DNA of 23,323 bases from JBBQXY01 sp038209195 (GCA_038209195.1 JBBQXY010000089.1:1-23323), one strand, 5' to 3'. Positions 1-8,113 are shown, numbered from the stretch's first letter. Translations and numbers: made by a program. Notes: generated by a model not told the origin, from the letters alone.

Positions 1-358
1 GGACGCGCTCAGCAGCATTAGCCGCCTTCGGCGCAAACCGCAAGCTGATAAGATACCCTAGGGCAATAAAGACGATAAAGGCGATGCCAGTAGAGACAGC
101 AACTCGTGGGTCAGTCGCGGTCATGGGAGGGGGCTCCGCGCCACTAGGTGTCCCACTTAAAAGGGCCTGCGTAGCGCGTGGCAGGTTGATGAAGACGAAC
201 TGGGCCAAACCCTGGCTGCCAAAAACAAGAAATAGTATACCGGTCAATGTAAAAGCCAATGAGATAATCTCTTGACGCCAACCGCGTTGAAAGCCGATCA
301 CTCCAAATGCTATGATGGCGAGAAAGAAACACTGCGGCGCTGAGAGTTGCCAGTTCAT
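1..358 (-). CDS. CvpA-like integral membrane protein (partial, 3' end beyond window)
   Basis: The reverse strand is open from ATG at 358 to the window edge, giving the first 119 residues without a stop. The start is preceded by an AAGGGG-like SD. A hydrophobic stretch at residues 10-22 is followed by a G-F-Q-R-G-W-R-Q-E-I motif and a second hydrophobic helix at about 29-53. A Pro/Gly-rich loop follows, then a third helix at about 90-107. A short first helix followed by 'GxxRGxxxE' and another helix is the usual look of CvpA/colicin V production family proteins, which are small multi-pass membrane proteins of poorly defined role. The family call is a pattern-level inference; only the membrane nature is firm. 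It is divergent from gyrA, with 371 bp between the starts. Confidence 0.55.
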   Translation of the reverse strand, partial: MNWQLSAPQCFFLAIIAFGVIGFQRGWRQEIISLAFTLTGILFLVFGSQGLAQFVFINLPRATQALLSGTPSGAEPPPMTATDPRVAVSTGIAFIVFIALGYLISLRFAPKAANAAERV

Positions 359-596
359 ATGTTTTTTATCCCCTTTTCGGCATCAAAATCAACACGGAAA
401 ATAGAGGTACAGGTTACCTCTACAGTTTTATATATGCTCTCCACAAATGTCTACTTCACAATATCCACTAAATCCGCTCTTGCACTCAATGATACCACAC
501 GTTACTCGTAAATCCTAGAGGTCTAATGCGAATAATGAAGAAATTATGCCTATCTCTACCATTTTTCTAGCCCAAAAAGCTACTAAAAGGACAAAA
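359..596. other. Divergent intergenic region (CvpA-like / gyrA)
   Basis: AT-rich spacer between the two divergent starts. Apart from the SD of the leftward gene and the gyrA promoter described separately, I see no ORF, repeat or recognisable RNA motif here. Confidence 0.5.
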
Positions 597-597
597 G

Positions 598-627
598 TTC
601 GTATTTATCCCCCAAATGTGCTATAAT
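598..627 (+). promoter_or_regulatory. Probable sigma-70-type promoter of gyrA
   Basis: A perfect TATAAT at 622-627 is preceded by TG at 619-620 (TGCTATAAT), an extended -10. The -35 is weak (TTCGTA at 598-603, 18-bp spacing), as is common with extended -10 promoters. The predicted start near 634 would give a leader of about 95 nt before the gyrA ATG. Found by eye from consensus. Confidence 0.55.
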
Positions 628-729
628 AACAAAGGTCGGCTCAAACATTTCGCGAACCCTCCACCACCCTTCATATACTTTATCAGATATCGCCTTTGGC
701 TATGTCTAACATTTTTTTGAGGATTCATA

Positions 730-3297
730 ATGGAACTAGGCAATATTAAGACGGTCAGTATTGTTGATCAAATGACAGGTGCATACCTTGACTATTCAAT
801 GAGCGTTATCGTGAGTCGCGCCCTGCCTGATGTGCGCGATGGCTTGAAACCTGTACACCGCCGTGTGTTATATGCTATGGACCAGATGGGCTTGCAGTCA
901 ACAAAGTCATTTCGCAAGTGCGCGGGTACCGTGGGCGAAGTGCTGAAGAGCTATCACCCCCACGGTGATGTCGCGGTGTATGACTCCCTCGTGCGTATGG
1001 CCCAGTGGTGGTCGATGCGCTACCCCCTCGTCATGGGCCAGGGCAACTTTGGCTCTCAAGATGACGATCCGCCAGCCGCTATGCGCTACACCGAAGCAAA
1101 AATGGCCGCCATTGCCGATGAATTGTTACGTGATATCGAAAAAGATACAGTCGACTTTGTTCCCAACTATGATAATCAAACAAGGGAACCGACGGTGCTG
1201 CCTGCCCGCCTGCCGAATCTGCTGCTCAATGGCTCGACTGGCATCGCCGTTGGTATGGCAACCAATATCCCACCGCATAACCTGAACGAGGTCTGCAATG
1301 GCATTATTCACCTCCTTCAAAACCCCGAAGCCACCACCGAAGACCTCTCACGTATTGTGCGCGGGCCAGATTTCCCCACGGGCGGGATCATCCAGGGGCG
1401 CGAAGGTATTCGCAATACCTACGCCAATGGTCGTGGGCGCATCGTTGTACGGGCTCGTACCAACTTCGAGCAGACCGATCGCGGGCGTGTTAGCATCATT
1501 GTGACAGAACTGCCCTATCAAATTAACAAAGCTGACCTGGTCAAAAAGATCGCGGAGTTGGCCCGTGACAAGAAGATAGAGGGCATCTCTGAAGTGCGCG
1601 ATGAGTCCGACCGCAAGGGTATGCGCATGATGATTGAGCTCAAACGCGATGCCAACCCCGATAGCGTGCTCAATTCCTTGTTTAAATATACCGCCATGCA
1701 GAGTGCCTTCAATAGCAATATGTTGGCCCTTGTCGATCAGCAGCCCCGTACATTGACGCTCAAAGCTTTCTTGCAGCACCACATCAATCACCGCGAGATC
1801 GTCATCACTCGGCGCACGCGCTTTGAACTTGCCAAGGCCGAGGCACGGCGCCATATCCTCGATGGCTTGAAGATCGCCCTCGATAACCTGGATGCCGTTA
1901 TCACTACGATCCGCGAATCGCAATCTGCCGAGGCGGCTCTGATCAATCTGCGGCGGCAATTCAATCTCTCGGAAGAACAGGGCAAAGCGATCCTCGATAT
2001 GCGTCTGGCTCGCCTCGCCGCCCTGGAACGCTCCAAGGTGGAAGAGGAATTAAAAGACGTCCTGCAATTCATTGATTACTATCATATGTTGCTGGCTGAT
2101 ATCCAGGAGATTCGTAAAATTATCGTTGCTGACCTGCGTGAAATACAGGAGAAATATGGCGATCCCCGCCGCACTGATATTGGCGAGGCCGAGGCTGGCG
2201 AATTCAGAGATGAAGACCTCATCCCGAACGAAGAGGTCGTGGTGACATTGACCGAGAAAGGGTACATCAAGCGGCTTCCCTCCAACACCTATCGTGCGCA
2301 GCGCAGAGGTGGACGCGGCATCACCGGCATGGCGACCCGAGAAGATGACACCGTGCGCCAACTGATAGTAGCCCATAGTCACGACGCGCTACTCTTCTTC
2401 ACTGATCGCGGTCGCGTCTTCCAACTCAAAGTATACGAACTGCCCGACGTGAGTCGCACTGCCAAAGGTGAACACCTGATCAACCTGATCTCTATTGAGC
2501 AGCGTGAGCGTGTAACCGCCATTGTCTGCGTTCCCAAGGGCGTCAGTCGCGACTTCATGATCGTGGCAACGCGCAAAGGTGAAGTCAAGAAAACGGCGAT
2601 GGAAGAATTCGAGGCGGTCCGCCGCTCAGGCTTGATCGCTATGGATCTGGAAGAGAACGACGAATTGATCGGCGCAAAACTGGCCCATGCCGATGACGAT
2701 GTGCTGATGATCACCTCGTATGGTCAGGCTATACGCTTTACCGTGGCGGAACTCCGTTCAGCCTCGCGTACTAGTGGTGGAGTGCGCGGTATTCGTCTGA
2801 CCGAGGGCGATTCCCTCGTGTCGCTCAACCTCACTCCCAAGGATAGCGAACTGCTGGTCGTCACCGAGCATGGCTATGGCAAGCGTACCCCCATCGACGA
2901 ATATCCCCGCCACAGCCGTGGTGGTGGTGGCGTGATTACCCAGAAGGTCACTGACAAGACGGGGAACGTGGCGGCAGCCCGCGTCATCAGCGATCGCGAT
3001 AACGACCTGATGATTATCTCTGCCGACGGCGTCGTTATCCGCACTGATGTCAGTAAAGTCAGAACCGCTGGACGCGCCACCCAGGGCGTTACCCTGATGA
3101 ACCTCGGCGAAGGCGATACCGTCGTAGCCGTCGCCACTACCAATGGCAAGAAATTAGACACTCCCAATGGTGACGCAAGCGAAGAGCTTGCCAACGAGGA
3201 CGAGGAAATGCTTGGGGAAGAGCTCGTGGGAGAAGATGAGGGAATTGTTGGGGAAGTGATTGTGGTGGAAGAAATTGTCGGCGAGGATGAGGCTTAA
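730..3297 (+). CDS. gyrA: DNA gyrase subunit A
   Basis: This is the type IIA topoisomerase subunit that cleaves and rejoins DNA; with GyrB (not in this window) it introduces negative supercoils. The ATG has a GAGG SD at 719-722. The 855-residue length is typical. The N-terminal breakage-reunion domain carries the catalytic tyrosine in AAMRYTEAKM (Tyr120) and the quinolone-resistance region YHPHGDVAVYD at residues 76-85. The C-terminal pinwheel domain has the GyrA box QRRGGRG (524-530), which separates GyrA from ParC. The last 45 or so residues form an acidic tail rich in Glu/Asp/Gly/Val. One oddity: Val81 sits where E. coli has Ser83 and many bacteria have Ser, Thr or Ala. The gene appears monocistronic, with its own promoter and terminator. 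Confidence 0.98.
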   Translation: MELGNIKTVSIVDQMTGAYLDYSMSVIVSRALPDVRDGLKPVHRRVLYAMDQMGLQSTKSFRKCAGTVGEVLKSYHPHGDVAVYDSLVRMAQWWSMRYPLVMGQGNFGSQDDDPPAAMRYTEAKMAAIADELLRDIEKDTVDFVPNYDNQTREPTVLPARLPNLLLNGSTGIAVGMATNIPPHNLNEVCNGIIHLLQNPEATTEDLSRIVRGPDFPTGGIIQGREGIRNTYANGRGRIVVRARTNFEQTDRGRVSIIVTELPYQINKADLVKKIAELARDKKIEGISEVRDESDRKGMRMMIELKRDANPDSVLNSLFKYTAMQSAFNSNMLALVDQQPRTLTLKAFLQHHINHREIVITRRTRFELAKAEARRHILDGLKIALDNLDAVITTIRESQSAEAALINLRRQFNLSEEQGKAILDMRLARLAALERSKVEEELKDVLQFIDYYHMLLADIQEIRKIIVADLREIQEKYGDPRRTDIGEAEAGEFRDEDLIPNEEVVVTLTEKGYIKRLPSNTYRAQRRGGRGITGMATREDDTVRQLIVAHSHDALLFFTDRGRVFQLKVYELPDVSRTAKGEHLINLISIEQRERVTAIVCVPKGVSRDFMIVATRKGEVKKTAMEEFEAVRRSGLIAMDLEENDELIGAKLAHADDDVLMITSYGQAIRFTVAELRSASRTSGGVRGIRLTEGDSLVSLNLTPKDSELLVVTEHGYGKRTPIDEYPRHSRGGGGVITQKVTDKTGNVAAARVISDRDNDLMIISADGVVIRTDVSKVRTAGRATQGVTLMNLGEGDTVVAVATTNGKKLDTPNGDASEELANEDEEMLGEELVGEDEGIVGEVIVVEEIVGEDEA

Positions 3298-3300
3298 TCT

Positions 3301-3351
3301 AGCAACAAAAAGCGCGCTGTGATCGTTGGTCATAGCGCGCTTTTTGTTGCT
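3301..3351. terminator. Bidirectional intrinsic terminator between gyrA and thiolase gene
   Basis: An 18-bp perfect stem (3301-3318 with 3334-3351) around a 15-nt loop. The GC-rich core AGCGCGCT is flanked by an A-run on one side and a T-run on the other, so it can end transcription on both strands. It starts 4 nt after the gyrA stop and ends 7 nt before the stop of the converging thiolase gene. Confidence 0.88.
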
Positions 3352-3357
3352 CGGTAT

Positions 3358-4539
3358 TTACACCTCGATCGCCATCGCGACTGCGCCACCACCACCAAGG
3401 CAGAGCGTTGCCAGTCCGCGTCCACCGCCGCGTCGGCGCAATTCATAGAGCAACGTAATCAGGACGCGGGAGCCACTGGAGCCGATGGGATGACCAAGCG
3501 CAATTGCTCCCCCATTGACATTGACTCGCGACCAATCCCAGTCAAGCTCTTTGCCGTTGGAAAGGGCTTGTGACGCGAAAGCCTCGTTGACCTCGATCAA
3601 GTCGAAGTCGCTCAGCTTCATACCGGTGCGCGCGAGCAAGCGATTGACAGCGCGCGTGGGAGCCGCGAAGATGTAGCGCGGCGTGATAGCCGCCGAGGCA
3701 TAGCCAACGATACGCGCCAATACCGTCAACCCGTTGGCTCGTGCCACCTCTTGCGCAACAACGACAGTGGCTGATGCGCCATCACTGAGTCCGGGCGCGT
3801 TCCCCGCCGTTACCGTACCGTCCTCTTGAAAGACAGGTTTCAGTCTCGTCAGTGCTTCTAATGTGGTCTCAGCACGAATAGGCTCATCGGTGTCCACCAC
3901 CTGTACGCCCTTCTTCTGCTTCACCTCGATGGGGATAATTTCTTCTGTAAAGCGACCAGCCGCAGTAGCTGCCGCTGCGCGCTGCTGGCTTTGCAGTGAG
4001 AACTGGTCTTGCTCGGCACGCGTAATGCAGAACTTTTCGGCGATGATCTCCGCCTCGTTGCCCATGTGGATGTTTTCAAAGGCGCACCAGAGGCCATCAT
4101 GTACCACAGCGTCTAGCAGCGTACCGTTGCCCATGCGATACCCTGTACGTGCCTTTGTCAGCAGATACGGGGCATTGCTCATACTCTCCATGCCGCCAGC
4201 GACAAAGGCTTGCTCATCTCCCGCACGAATCGATTGGGCGGCGAGCATCACCGCTTTCAAACCGGAGCCGCAGACCTTGTTGACGGTAAAAGCTGGGATA
4301 TCATCGGGGAGGCCTGCATGGATAGCCGCTTGTCGCGCCGGAGCCTGGCCAATGCCCGCCGTGACAACGTTGCCCATAATGACTTCGTCAATGGTCTCTG
4401 GCGCGATACCTGAACGTCGGACCGCCTCTTTTATAGCGATAGCACCGAGTTGGGGTGCCGTGAAACTGGCAAGGTTGCCAAGAAATTTGCCGGTTGGCGT
4501 CCTTGCCGCCCCGACGATAACGGGAATGTGTTCAGTCAT
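3358..4539 (-). CDS. Acetyl-CoA C-acetyltransferase (thiolase)
   Basis: Condenses two acetyl-CoA to acetoacetyl-CoA or runs the reverse cleavage; cytoplasmic. I place the start at ATG 4539 (MTEHIPVIVG), which has a strong SD (AGAGGAG, about 8 nt upstream) and gives 393 residues, the usual length of biosynthetic thiolases; an upstream in-frame start lacks such support. Active-site elements are intact: nucleophile Cys90 in NKVCGSGLKAV, the NEAF motif at 318-321, His350 in GGAIALGHPIG, and the second catalytic Cys380 in the C-terminal CLGGGG segment. It is the third gene of a same-strand set behind aldehyde dehydrogenase and DUF779, with a 123-nt gap that may hold an extra promoter. Thiolase family membership is certain; the preferred chain length (acetoacetyl-CoA versus longer 3-ketoacyl-CoA) cannot be read from sequence alone. 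Confidence 0.96.
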   Translation of the reverse strand: MTEHIPVIVGAARTPTGKFLGNLASFTAPQLGAIAIKEAVRRSGIAPETIDEVIMGNVVTAGIGQAPARQAAIHAGLPDDIPAFTVNKVCGSGLKAVMLAAQSIRAGDEQAFVAGGMESMSNAPYLLTKARTGYRMGNGTLLDAVVHDGLWCAFENIHMGNEAEIIAEKFCITRAEQDQFSLQSQQRAAAATAAGRFTEEIIPIEVKQKKGVQVVDTDEPIRAETTLEALTRLKPVFQEDGTVTAGNAPGLSDGASATVVVAQEVARANGLTVLARIVGYASAAITPRYIFAAPTRAVNRLLARTGMKLSDFDLIEVNEAFASQALSNGKELDWDWSRVNVNGGAIALGHPIGSSGSRVLITLLYELRRRGGGRGLATLCLGGGGAVAMAIEV

Positions 4540-4662
4540 GAAATGCTCTCCTCTTGCGCCTCCACGCCATTGTGGATGTGTGTGTACCATGTATCAACGC
4601 GAGATACTACCACCTTGTATTGTATCTTTTGGGCTAGTAGCAGAGCAAATCTTCTTATTTCT

Positions 4663-4989
4663 TCACTTCTTCTCTGAGCGGGCAACGAAATGCACGCCTT
4701 CGGGGCCTTCCAGCGAAAAAGTGTCGCCATCGCCTGGCGAGACATCGATCAGGAATTCCGGCCTGCACCAACGCTCGTACTGCTCTCGGTCGATATAGAA
4801 TGAGCAGCCCTCAATTGCGCCCAGCAGGAGGTCACCATCACCCAGCAGCATATCACCTTCCTGCAAGCACATCGGGGAACTGCCATCACAGCAGCCCCCT
4901 GATTGCATGAAGATGAGCGAGCCATAGCGGGCTTTCAGTCGCACGATCAAAGCACGTGCTTCCTCCGTTACCATGACTTTTTCATTCAT
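4663..4989 (-). CDS. DUF779 domain protein (aldehyde dehydrogenase-associated)
   Basis: A 108-residue protein. The start chosen is ATG 4989 (MNEKVMVTEE), with an AGGAG SD that overlaps the stop region of the upstream aldehyde dehydrogenase. The gap from that stop is 11 nt, so the two are probably translationally coupled. The signature is a Cys-rich loop SGGCCDGSSPMC at about residues 30-41, followed by an LxxGDxxLG stretch and a C-terminal DVSPGDGDTFSLEGPEG segment ending in a basic tail. This arrangement is typical of DUF779, a family repeatedly found next to NAD-dependent acetaldehyde dehydrogenases. Its molecular role is not established. The clustered cysteines suggest metal or redox involvement, but that is inference. 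Confidence 0.9.
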   Translation of the reverse strand: MNEKVMVTEEARALIVRLKARYGSLIFMQSGGCCDGSSPMCLQEGDMLLGDGDLLLGAIEGCSFYIDREQYERWCRPEFLIDVSPGDGDTFSLEGPEGVHFVARSEKK

Positions 4990-5000
4990 CTGTGGTACTC

Positions 5001-6542
5001 CTAGAAAAAGCCCATTGGCTTTGGATCGTAGCTGACGAGCAGGCATTTCGTCTGCGAGTAGTGCTCAAGCATCATGAGGTGGTTCTCGCGACCAACTCCC
5101 GATACCTTGTAGCCACCAAAGGCCGCATGTGCGGGATACAGGTGGTAGCAGTTCGTCCACACACGACCCGCTTTAATGCCACGGCCCATACGATAGGCCC
5201 TTGACATATCGCGCGTCCAAACACCAGCTCCCAATCCGTACAGGGTATCGTTGGCAAGCTCAAGTGCCTCGTGCTCGTCCTTGAAGGTCGTTACCGCAAG
5301 CACTGGCCCAAAGATCTCTTCCTGGAACACGCGCATCTTGTTGTGTCCTTTCAGGATGGTGGGCTTGTAGTAGTAGCCATCGGCGAGTTCTCCTGTGACG
5401 GTAGCGCGCTCGCCACCGATGAGTAGCTCAGCACCCTCATCGAGGCCGATCTTGACATAGCTCTCGATCTTCTCGAGCTGCGCACGCGACACCTGCGCGC
5501 CGAGTTGCGTGGTCGGATCGAGCGGGTTGCCCTGTTGGATCGCAGCGATGCGCTTCAGAACACGCTTCATGAAGGCATCGTAGATCGACTCTTCAATCAA
5601 GGCTCGTGATGGGCAGGTGCAGACCTCACCTTTGTTGAAGGCATAGAGCACTAGTCCTTCGATGGCTTTATCGAAGAAGTCGTCATCGGCATTCATAATG
5701 TCGGCAAAGAAGATGTTGGGCGATTTTCCCCCCAGTTCGGTACTAGATGGGATGATGTTTTGGGCGGCATATTGCATAATCATCCGTCCGGTCGTCGTCT
5801 CACCAGTGAAGGCGATCTTGGCGATGCGCTTGTTGGTTGCCAGTGCCTTGCCAATTTCTGCACCAGGCCCGTTGACGATGTTGAGCACGCCAGCAGGGAG
5901 GATATCACCGATCACTTCGGCCAGTTTAAGAATTGACCACGGCGTCGGGCTAGCTGGTTTGATGACTGTGCAGTTTCCGGCTGCCAGTGCTGGGGCGATC
6001 TTCCAAGCGGCCATCAAGAGTGGGAAATTGAAGGGGATGATTTGTCCCACGACGCCGAGCGGCTCCTGGAAGTGGTAAGCAACGGTTTGCTTGTCGATCT
6101 CAGAGATGCGTCCTTCTTCCGTTCGGATGGCGCTGGCGAAGTAACGAAAGTGGTCAATCGCGAGTGGCAGGTCGGCTGCTAGTGTCTCGCGCACTGGTTT
6201 GCCATTGTCCCAACTCTCGGCGACGGCTAGCATTTCTAGATTCGCCTCCATCGCGTCTGCAACTTTGTTCAAGATTCGTGCTCGCTCTGCTGGTGCGGTT
6301 TCTCCCCATGCATCCTTGGCGGCATGGGCGGCATCCAGCGCGACCTCAATATCTGCTGCTGTCGAGCGTGGCACCTGGGTGAAGGCTTTTCCTGTCACTG
6401 GGCTGAGCACTGTCGTGTACTCGCCGCTGACGGGTGGCACCCATTGACCGCCAATAAAGTTTTCATAACGTGGTTTTACTGTCACTATACTGTCGACAGT
6501 ACCTGGTTTACCATAGATCCGAGGCTTTGTAACTGTAGTCAT
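5001..6542 (-). CDS. aldB: NAD(P)-dependent aldehyde dehydrogenase, AldB/ExaC (acetaldehyde) type
   Basis: Oxidises acetaldehyde and related short aldehydes to the acid with NAD(P)+. The start is set at ATG 6542 (MTTVTKPRIY), 513 residues, matching the roughly 506-512 of AldB/ExaC proteins; an upstream in-frame TTG has no better SD. Conserved elements: the IIPFNFP segment (about 168-174), the cofactor-binding FTGETTTG (245-252), general base Glu269 in STELGGKSP, and catalytic Cys308 in NKGEVCTCPSR. The GEVCTCPSR form of the active site is characteristic of the AldB/ExaC branch, and the DUF779 gene immediately downstream strengthens that assignment. Probably first gene of a set with DUF779 and thiolase. 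I could not find a convincing consensus promoter upstream. The gene symbol is by family resemblance only. Confidence 0.95.
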   Translation of the reverse strand: MTTVTKPRIYGKPGTVDSIVTVKPRYENFIGGQWVPPVSGEYTTVLSPVTGKAFTQVPRSTAADIEVALDAAHAAKDAWGETAPAERARILNKVADAMEANLEMLAVAESWDNGKPVRETLAADLPLAIDHFRYFASAIRTEEGRISEIDKQTVAYHFQEPLGVVGQIIPFNFPLLMAAWKIAPALAAGNCTVIKPASPTPWSILKLAEVIGDILPAGVLNIVNGPGAEIGKALATNKRIAKIAFTGETTTGRMIMQYAAQNIIPSSTELGGKSPNIFFADIMNADDDFFDKAIEGLVLYAFNKGEVCTCPSRALIEESIYDAFMKRVLKRIAAIQQGNPLDPTTQLGAQVSRAQLEKIESYVKIGLDEGAELLIGGERATVTGELADGYYYKPTILKGHNKMRVFQEEIFGPVLAVTTFKDEHEALELANDTLYGLGAGVWTRDMSRAYRMGRGIKAGRVWTNCYHLYPAHAAFGGYKVSGVGRENHLMMLEHYSQTKCLLVSYDPKPMGFF

Positions 6543-6844
6543 AGCGTTTCTCTTTCCTTGAGATACCAATTCAATATGTTTGATCGTCGAAATAATAGGC
6601 AGGCTGGTTGGAGGTCGTTGTAGCGATTGTAGCGATCGTAGCTTACATGTGGCCCCGTTGCCTCATTGTTTCAGTGAGCAATAAACATATCCAGTGCGGA
6701 AGAAAATCCTGGAAGATGTGGCCCTGATGGGACTCACCTCCCCTATTCCTTGCGCCCTCTACTAGACAAGTATAGCCACGCGCTCTCTCAAAGTGGTCAC
6801 GGAAGACTGCCTTTTCCTCACAAATGTGTCCCACCTTAGGCCAA
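6543..6844. other. Intergenic region upstream of aldehyde dehydrogenase gene
   Basis: About 300 bp with no convincing gene. It holds a short tandem repeat at 6619-6642 (described separately). A 63-codon GTG-started reading frame on the minus strand (6643-6834) has no proper SD and no recognisable family, and I do not call it. The aldehyde dehydrogenase promoter should lie here, but no clear -35/-10 pair is visible. Confidence 0.4.
6619..6642. repeat. Short 9-bp tandem repeat upstream of aldehyde dehydrogenase gene
   Basis: TGTAGCGAT occurs twice in direct succession and is followed by a partial third copy CGTAGC. It lies 77-100 bp upstream of the chosen start, a position where iterated regulator binding sites can occur. 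Chance cannot be excluded. Confidence 0.4.
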
Positions 6845-6918
6845 GTTGAAATTGAGAGAAAAGCAGAGCGGTCTTCAGGAATTCCCGAAGACCGCTCTGC
6901 TTTTCTCTCAATTTCAAC
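6845..6918. terminator. 32-bp perfect hairpin, probable terminator downstream of doxX-like gene
   Basis: Arms 6845-6876 and 6887-6918 are perfectly complementary over 32 bp around a 10-nt loop centred on GAATTC. The GC core GCAGAGCGGTCTTC is bordered by A-rich and T-rich segments that pair with each other, so it can act as a terminator on both strands. It sits 55 nt beyond the stop of the DoxX-like gene. The stem is far longer than termination requires. Confidence 0.8.
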
Positions 6919-6972
6919 CGATCACACCCGTTGTACTCACTAGTGCCATCAAAGGCGGGTGTGCGACCGTCC

Positions 6973-7518
6973 TTACGTGAGCCAAGGGAAGCGGCGCACT
7001 AGGCTGGTCTGTGTCCACCAATGGCCCAACCCAAGGGTGTTGCCAGCACCTACGAGAGCAAGTCCGATCAGGACGAGCGCGTAGATGATGTGATTGTCCA
7101 AGAATACGTCGTCTTGTGGTGGCAATGATGCGCTCCACATCAGGACGACTAAGACTGCACCTGAAACGGCGGCGATACGTACGCCAATGCCAAGGAATAG
7201 AGCCACGCCGATGCAGAGTAGGCCGACCATAAACATCCAATTCACGATGCCTGCGCCCGCGATAGCTTGGTAGAAGCCCGCGAAGGGGCCGACGGAACCA
7301 CTAAGGAAACCATAGGAGGGGGATCCTCCGTTAATCCAGGCGTGGGCAACGGTAGTCTCGTGTCCGAGCCCGAACATCTTGTCAAGGAACGGCCAAAAGA
7401 AAACCCAACCCATTAACACCCGGGTTATTGCCCACACGTAGCGGGCTGCTTTTGTAGAAGTTCGTTCTGTAACAGCCTCTGTGGCTGCATGTGTCTGGCT
7501 GATCGTTGTGATATCCAT
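6973..7518 (-). CDS. DoxX family membrane protein
   Basis: A 181-residue protein with a soluble N-terminal tail (about 25 residues) and four predicted membrane helices (about 27-45, 91-111, 113-130, 142-161). The helix 1 segment RVLMGWVFFWPFLDKMFG and the last helix DNHIIYALVLIGLALVGAGN match the usual DoxX/DoxD pattern: an early aromatic-Pro-x-x-D-K motif and a late D-N-H-x-x-Y. DoxX-family proteins are small quinone-linked membrane proteins, originally the small subunit of thiosulfate:quinone oxidoreductase; many bacterial homologues have no defined substrate. No partner oxidoreductase gene is adjacent, so the function is open. ATG start with a weak GAGAG SD. A palindrome upstream (7561-7576) may be an operator. 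Confidence 0.85.
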   Translation of the reverse strand: MDITTISQTHAATEAVTERTSTKAARYVWAITRVLMGWVFFWPFLDKMFGLGHETTVAHAWINGGSPSYGFLSGSVGPFAGFYQAIAGAGIVNWMFMVGLLCIGVALFLGIGVRIAAVSGAVLVVLMWSASLPPQDDVFLDNHIIYALVLIGLALVGAGNTLGLGHWWTQTSLVRRFPWLT

Positions 7519-7560
7519 GATTATTTATTCTCTCTGGTAGAAAGTTTTGTTTATCTTGCT

Positions 7561-7576
7561 AACGTCTATTGACGTT
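7561..7576. promoter_or_regulatory. Palindrome upstream of DoxX-like gene, possible operator
   Basis: AACGTC-TATT-GACGTT is a perfect 6-bp inverted repeat with a 4-nt spacer, 42 bp upstream of the start codon of the leftward DoxX-like gene. Size and position fit a dimeric regulator site; no regulator gene is adjacent. Confidence 0.35.
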
Positions 7577-7711
7577 TGTTTTCGATAAACATCTTTTCTT
7601 CTATCCCTGATAGCATAACACCATGAAGTCACAACGGAATAACGGCAGCACCTACAGCGTCACAGCGGTATCACGATATATCACGACCTGTGTTGGTTTT
7701 GCCTCTATCTA

Positions 7712-8113
7712 TCAAACAATAAAGGCCAGAATGATAGGAGCACCAATGAGAAAGAGCGTTAACCATGGGCTATACCAGGTGGTTCCGAGCCAGGCAAAAT
7801 TGACATGCGCACTATAGGGGAATTTAAAGAGGGTGAAAAGTGCGATTACACCCCCAATCACTAAAGCACTGACGTACGTTAGTCCAAGAGCTTGAAAGCG
7901 ATTTTTTAAACTTTTTATACCGTTACCGAGGAAAAAAGCTACCAGCGATAGGATGACCACTGGTAACAGAAGGTATATAAAATCGAGGACATATGTGTCG
8001 ATGGAACTTTTTGTGGCAGGAAATGGTGAAAGCTGAATTGCGCCAACATATGAGAATATTACGAGCACCACAAAAACAATAATGATATTTACTATCGCTT
8101 TTCCCGGTTTCAC
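7712..8113 (-). CDS. Hypothetical four-helix membrane protein
   Basis: I do not recognise the family. The frame encodes 133 residues and starts with GTG at 8113, which has a near-perfect SD AAAGGAG (8120-8126) with a 6-nt spacer; this is the main reason to trust it. Four hydrophobic segments are visible at about 6-27, 42-63, 75-97 and 112-132, with a short basic loop (KSLKNRF, 67-73) between helices 2 and 3. The protein is almost entirely membrane-embedded and has no Cys or obvious catalytic motif. It is followed at 193 bp by the DoxX-like gene on the same strand. Upstream DNA carries perfect TTGACA and TATAAT hexamers but with unusual spacing. Confidence 0.65.
   Translation of the reverse strand: MKPGKAIVNIIIVFVVLVIFSYVGAIQLSPFPATKSSIDTYVLDFIYLLLPVVILSLVAFFLGNGIKSLKNRFQALGLTYVSALVIGGVIALFTLFKFPYSAHVNFAWLGTTWYSPWLTLFLIGAPIILAFIV

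Noticed and set aside
730..3297. ParC instead of GyrA
   Set aside because: The GyrA box QRRGGRG and a full pinwheel domain with acidic tail favour GyrA.
3863..4798. 311-codon plus-strand frame antisense to the thiolase gene
   Set aside because: Shadow of a gene with intact catalytic motifs; no family signature of its own.
6643..6834. 63-codon minus-strand reading frame upstream of the aldehyde dehydrogenase gene
   Set aside because: Starts with GTG without a properly spaced SD, no recognisable family, and no membrane or signal features; treated as intergenic.
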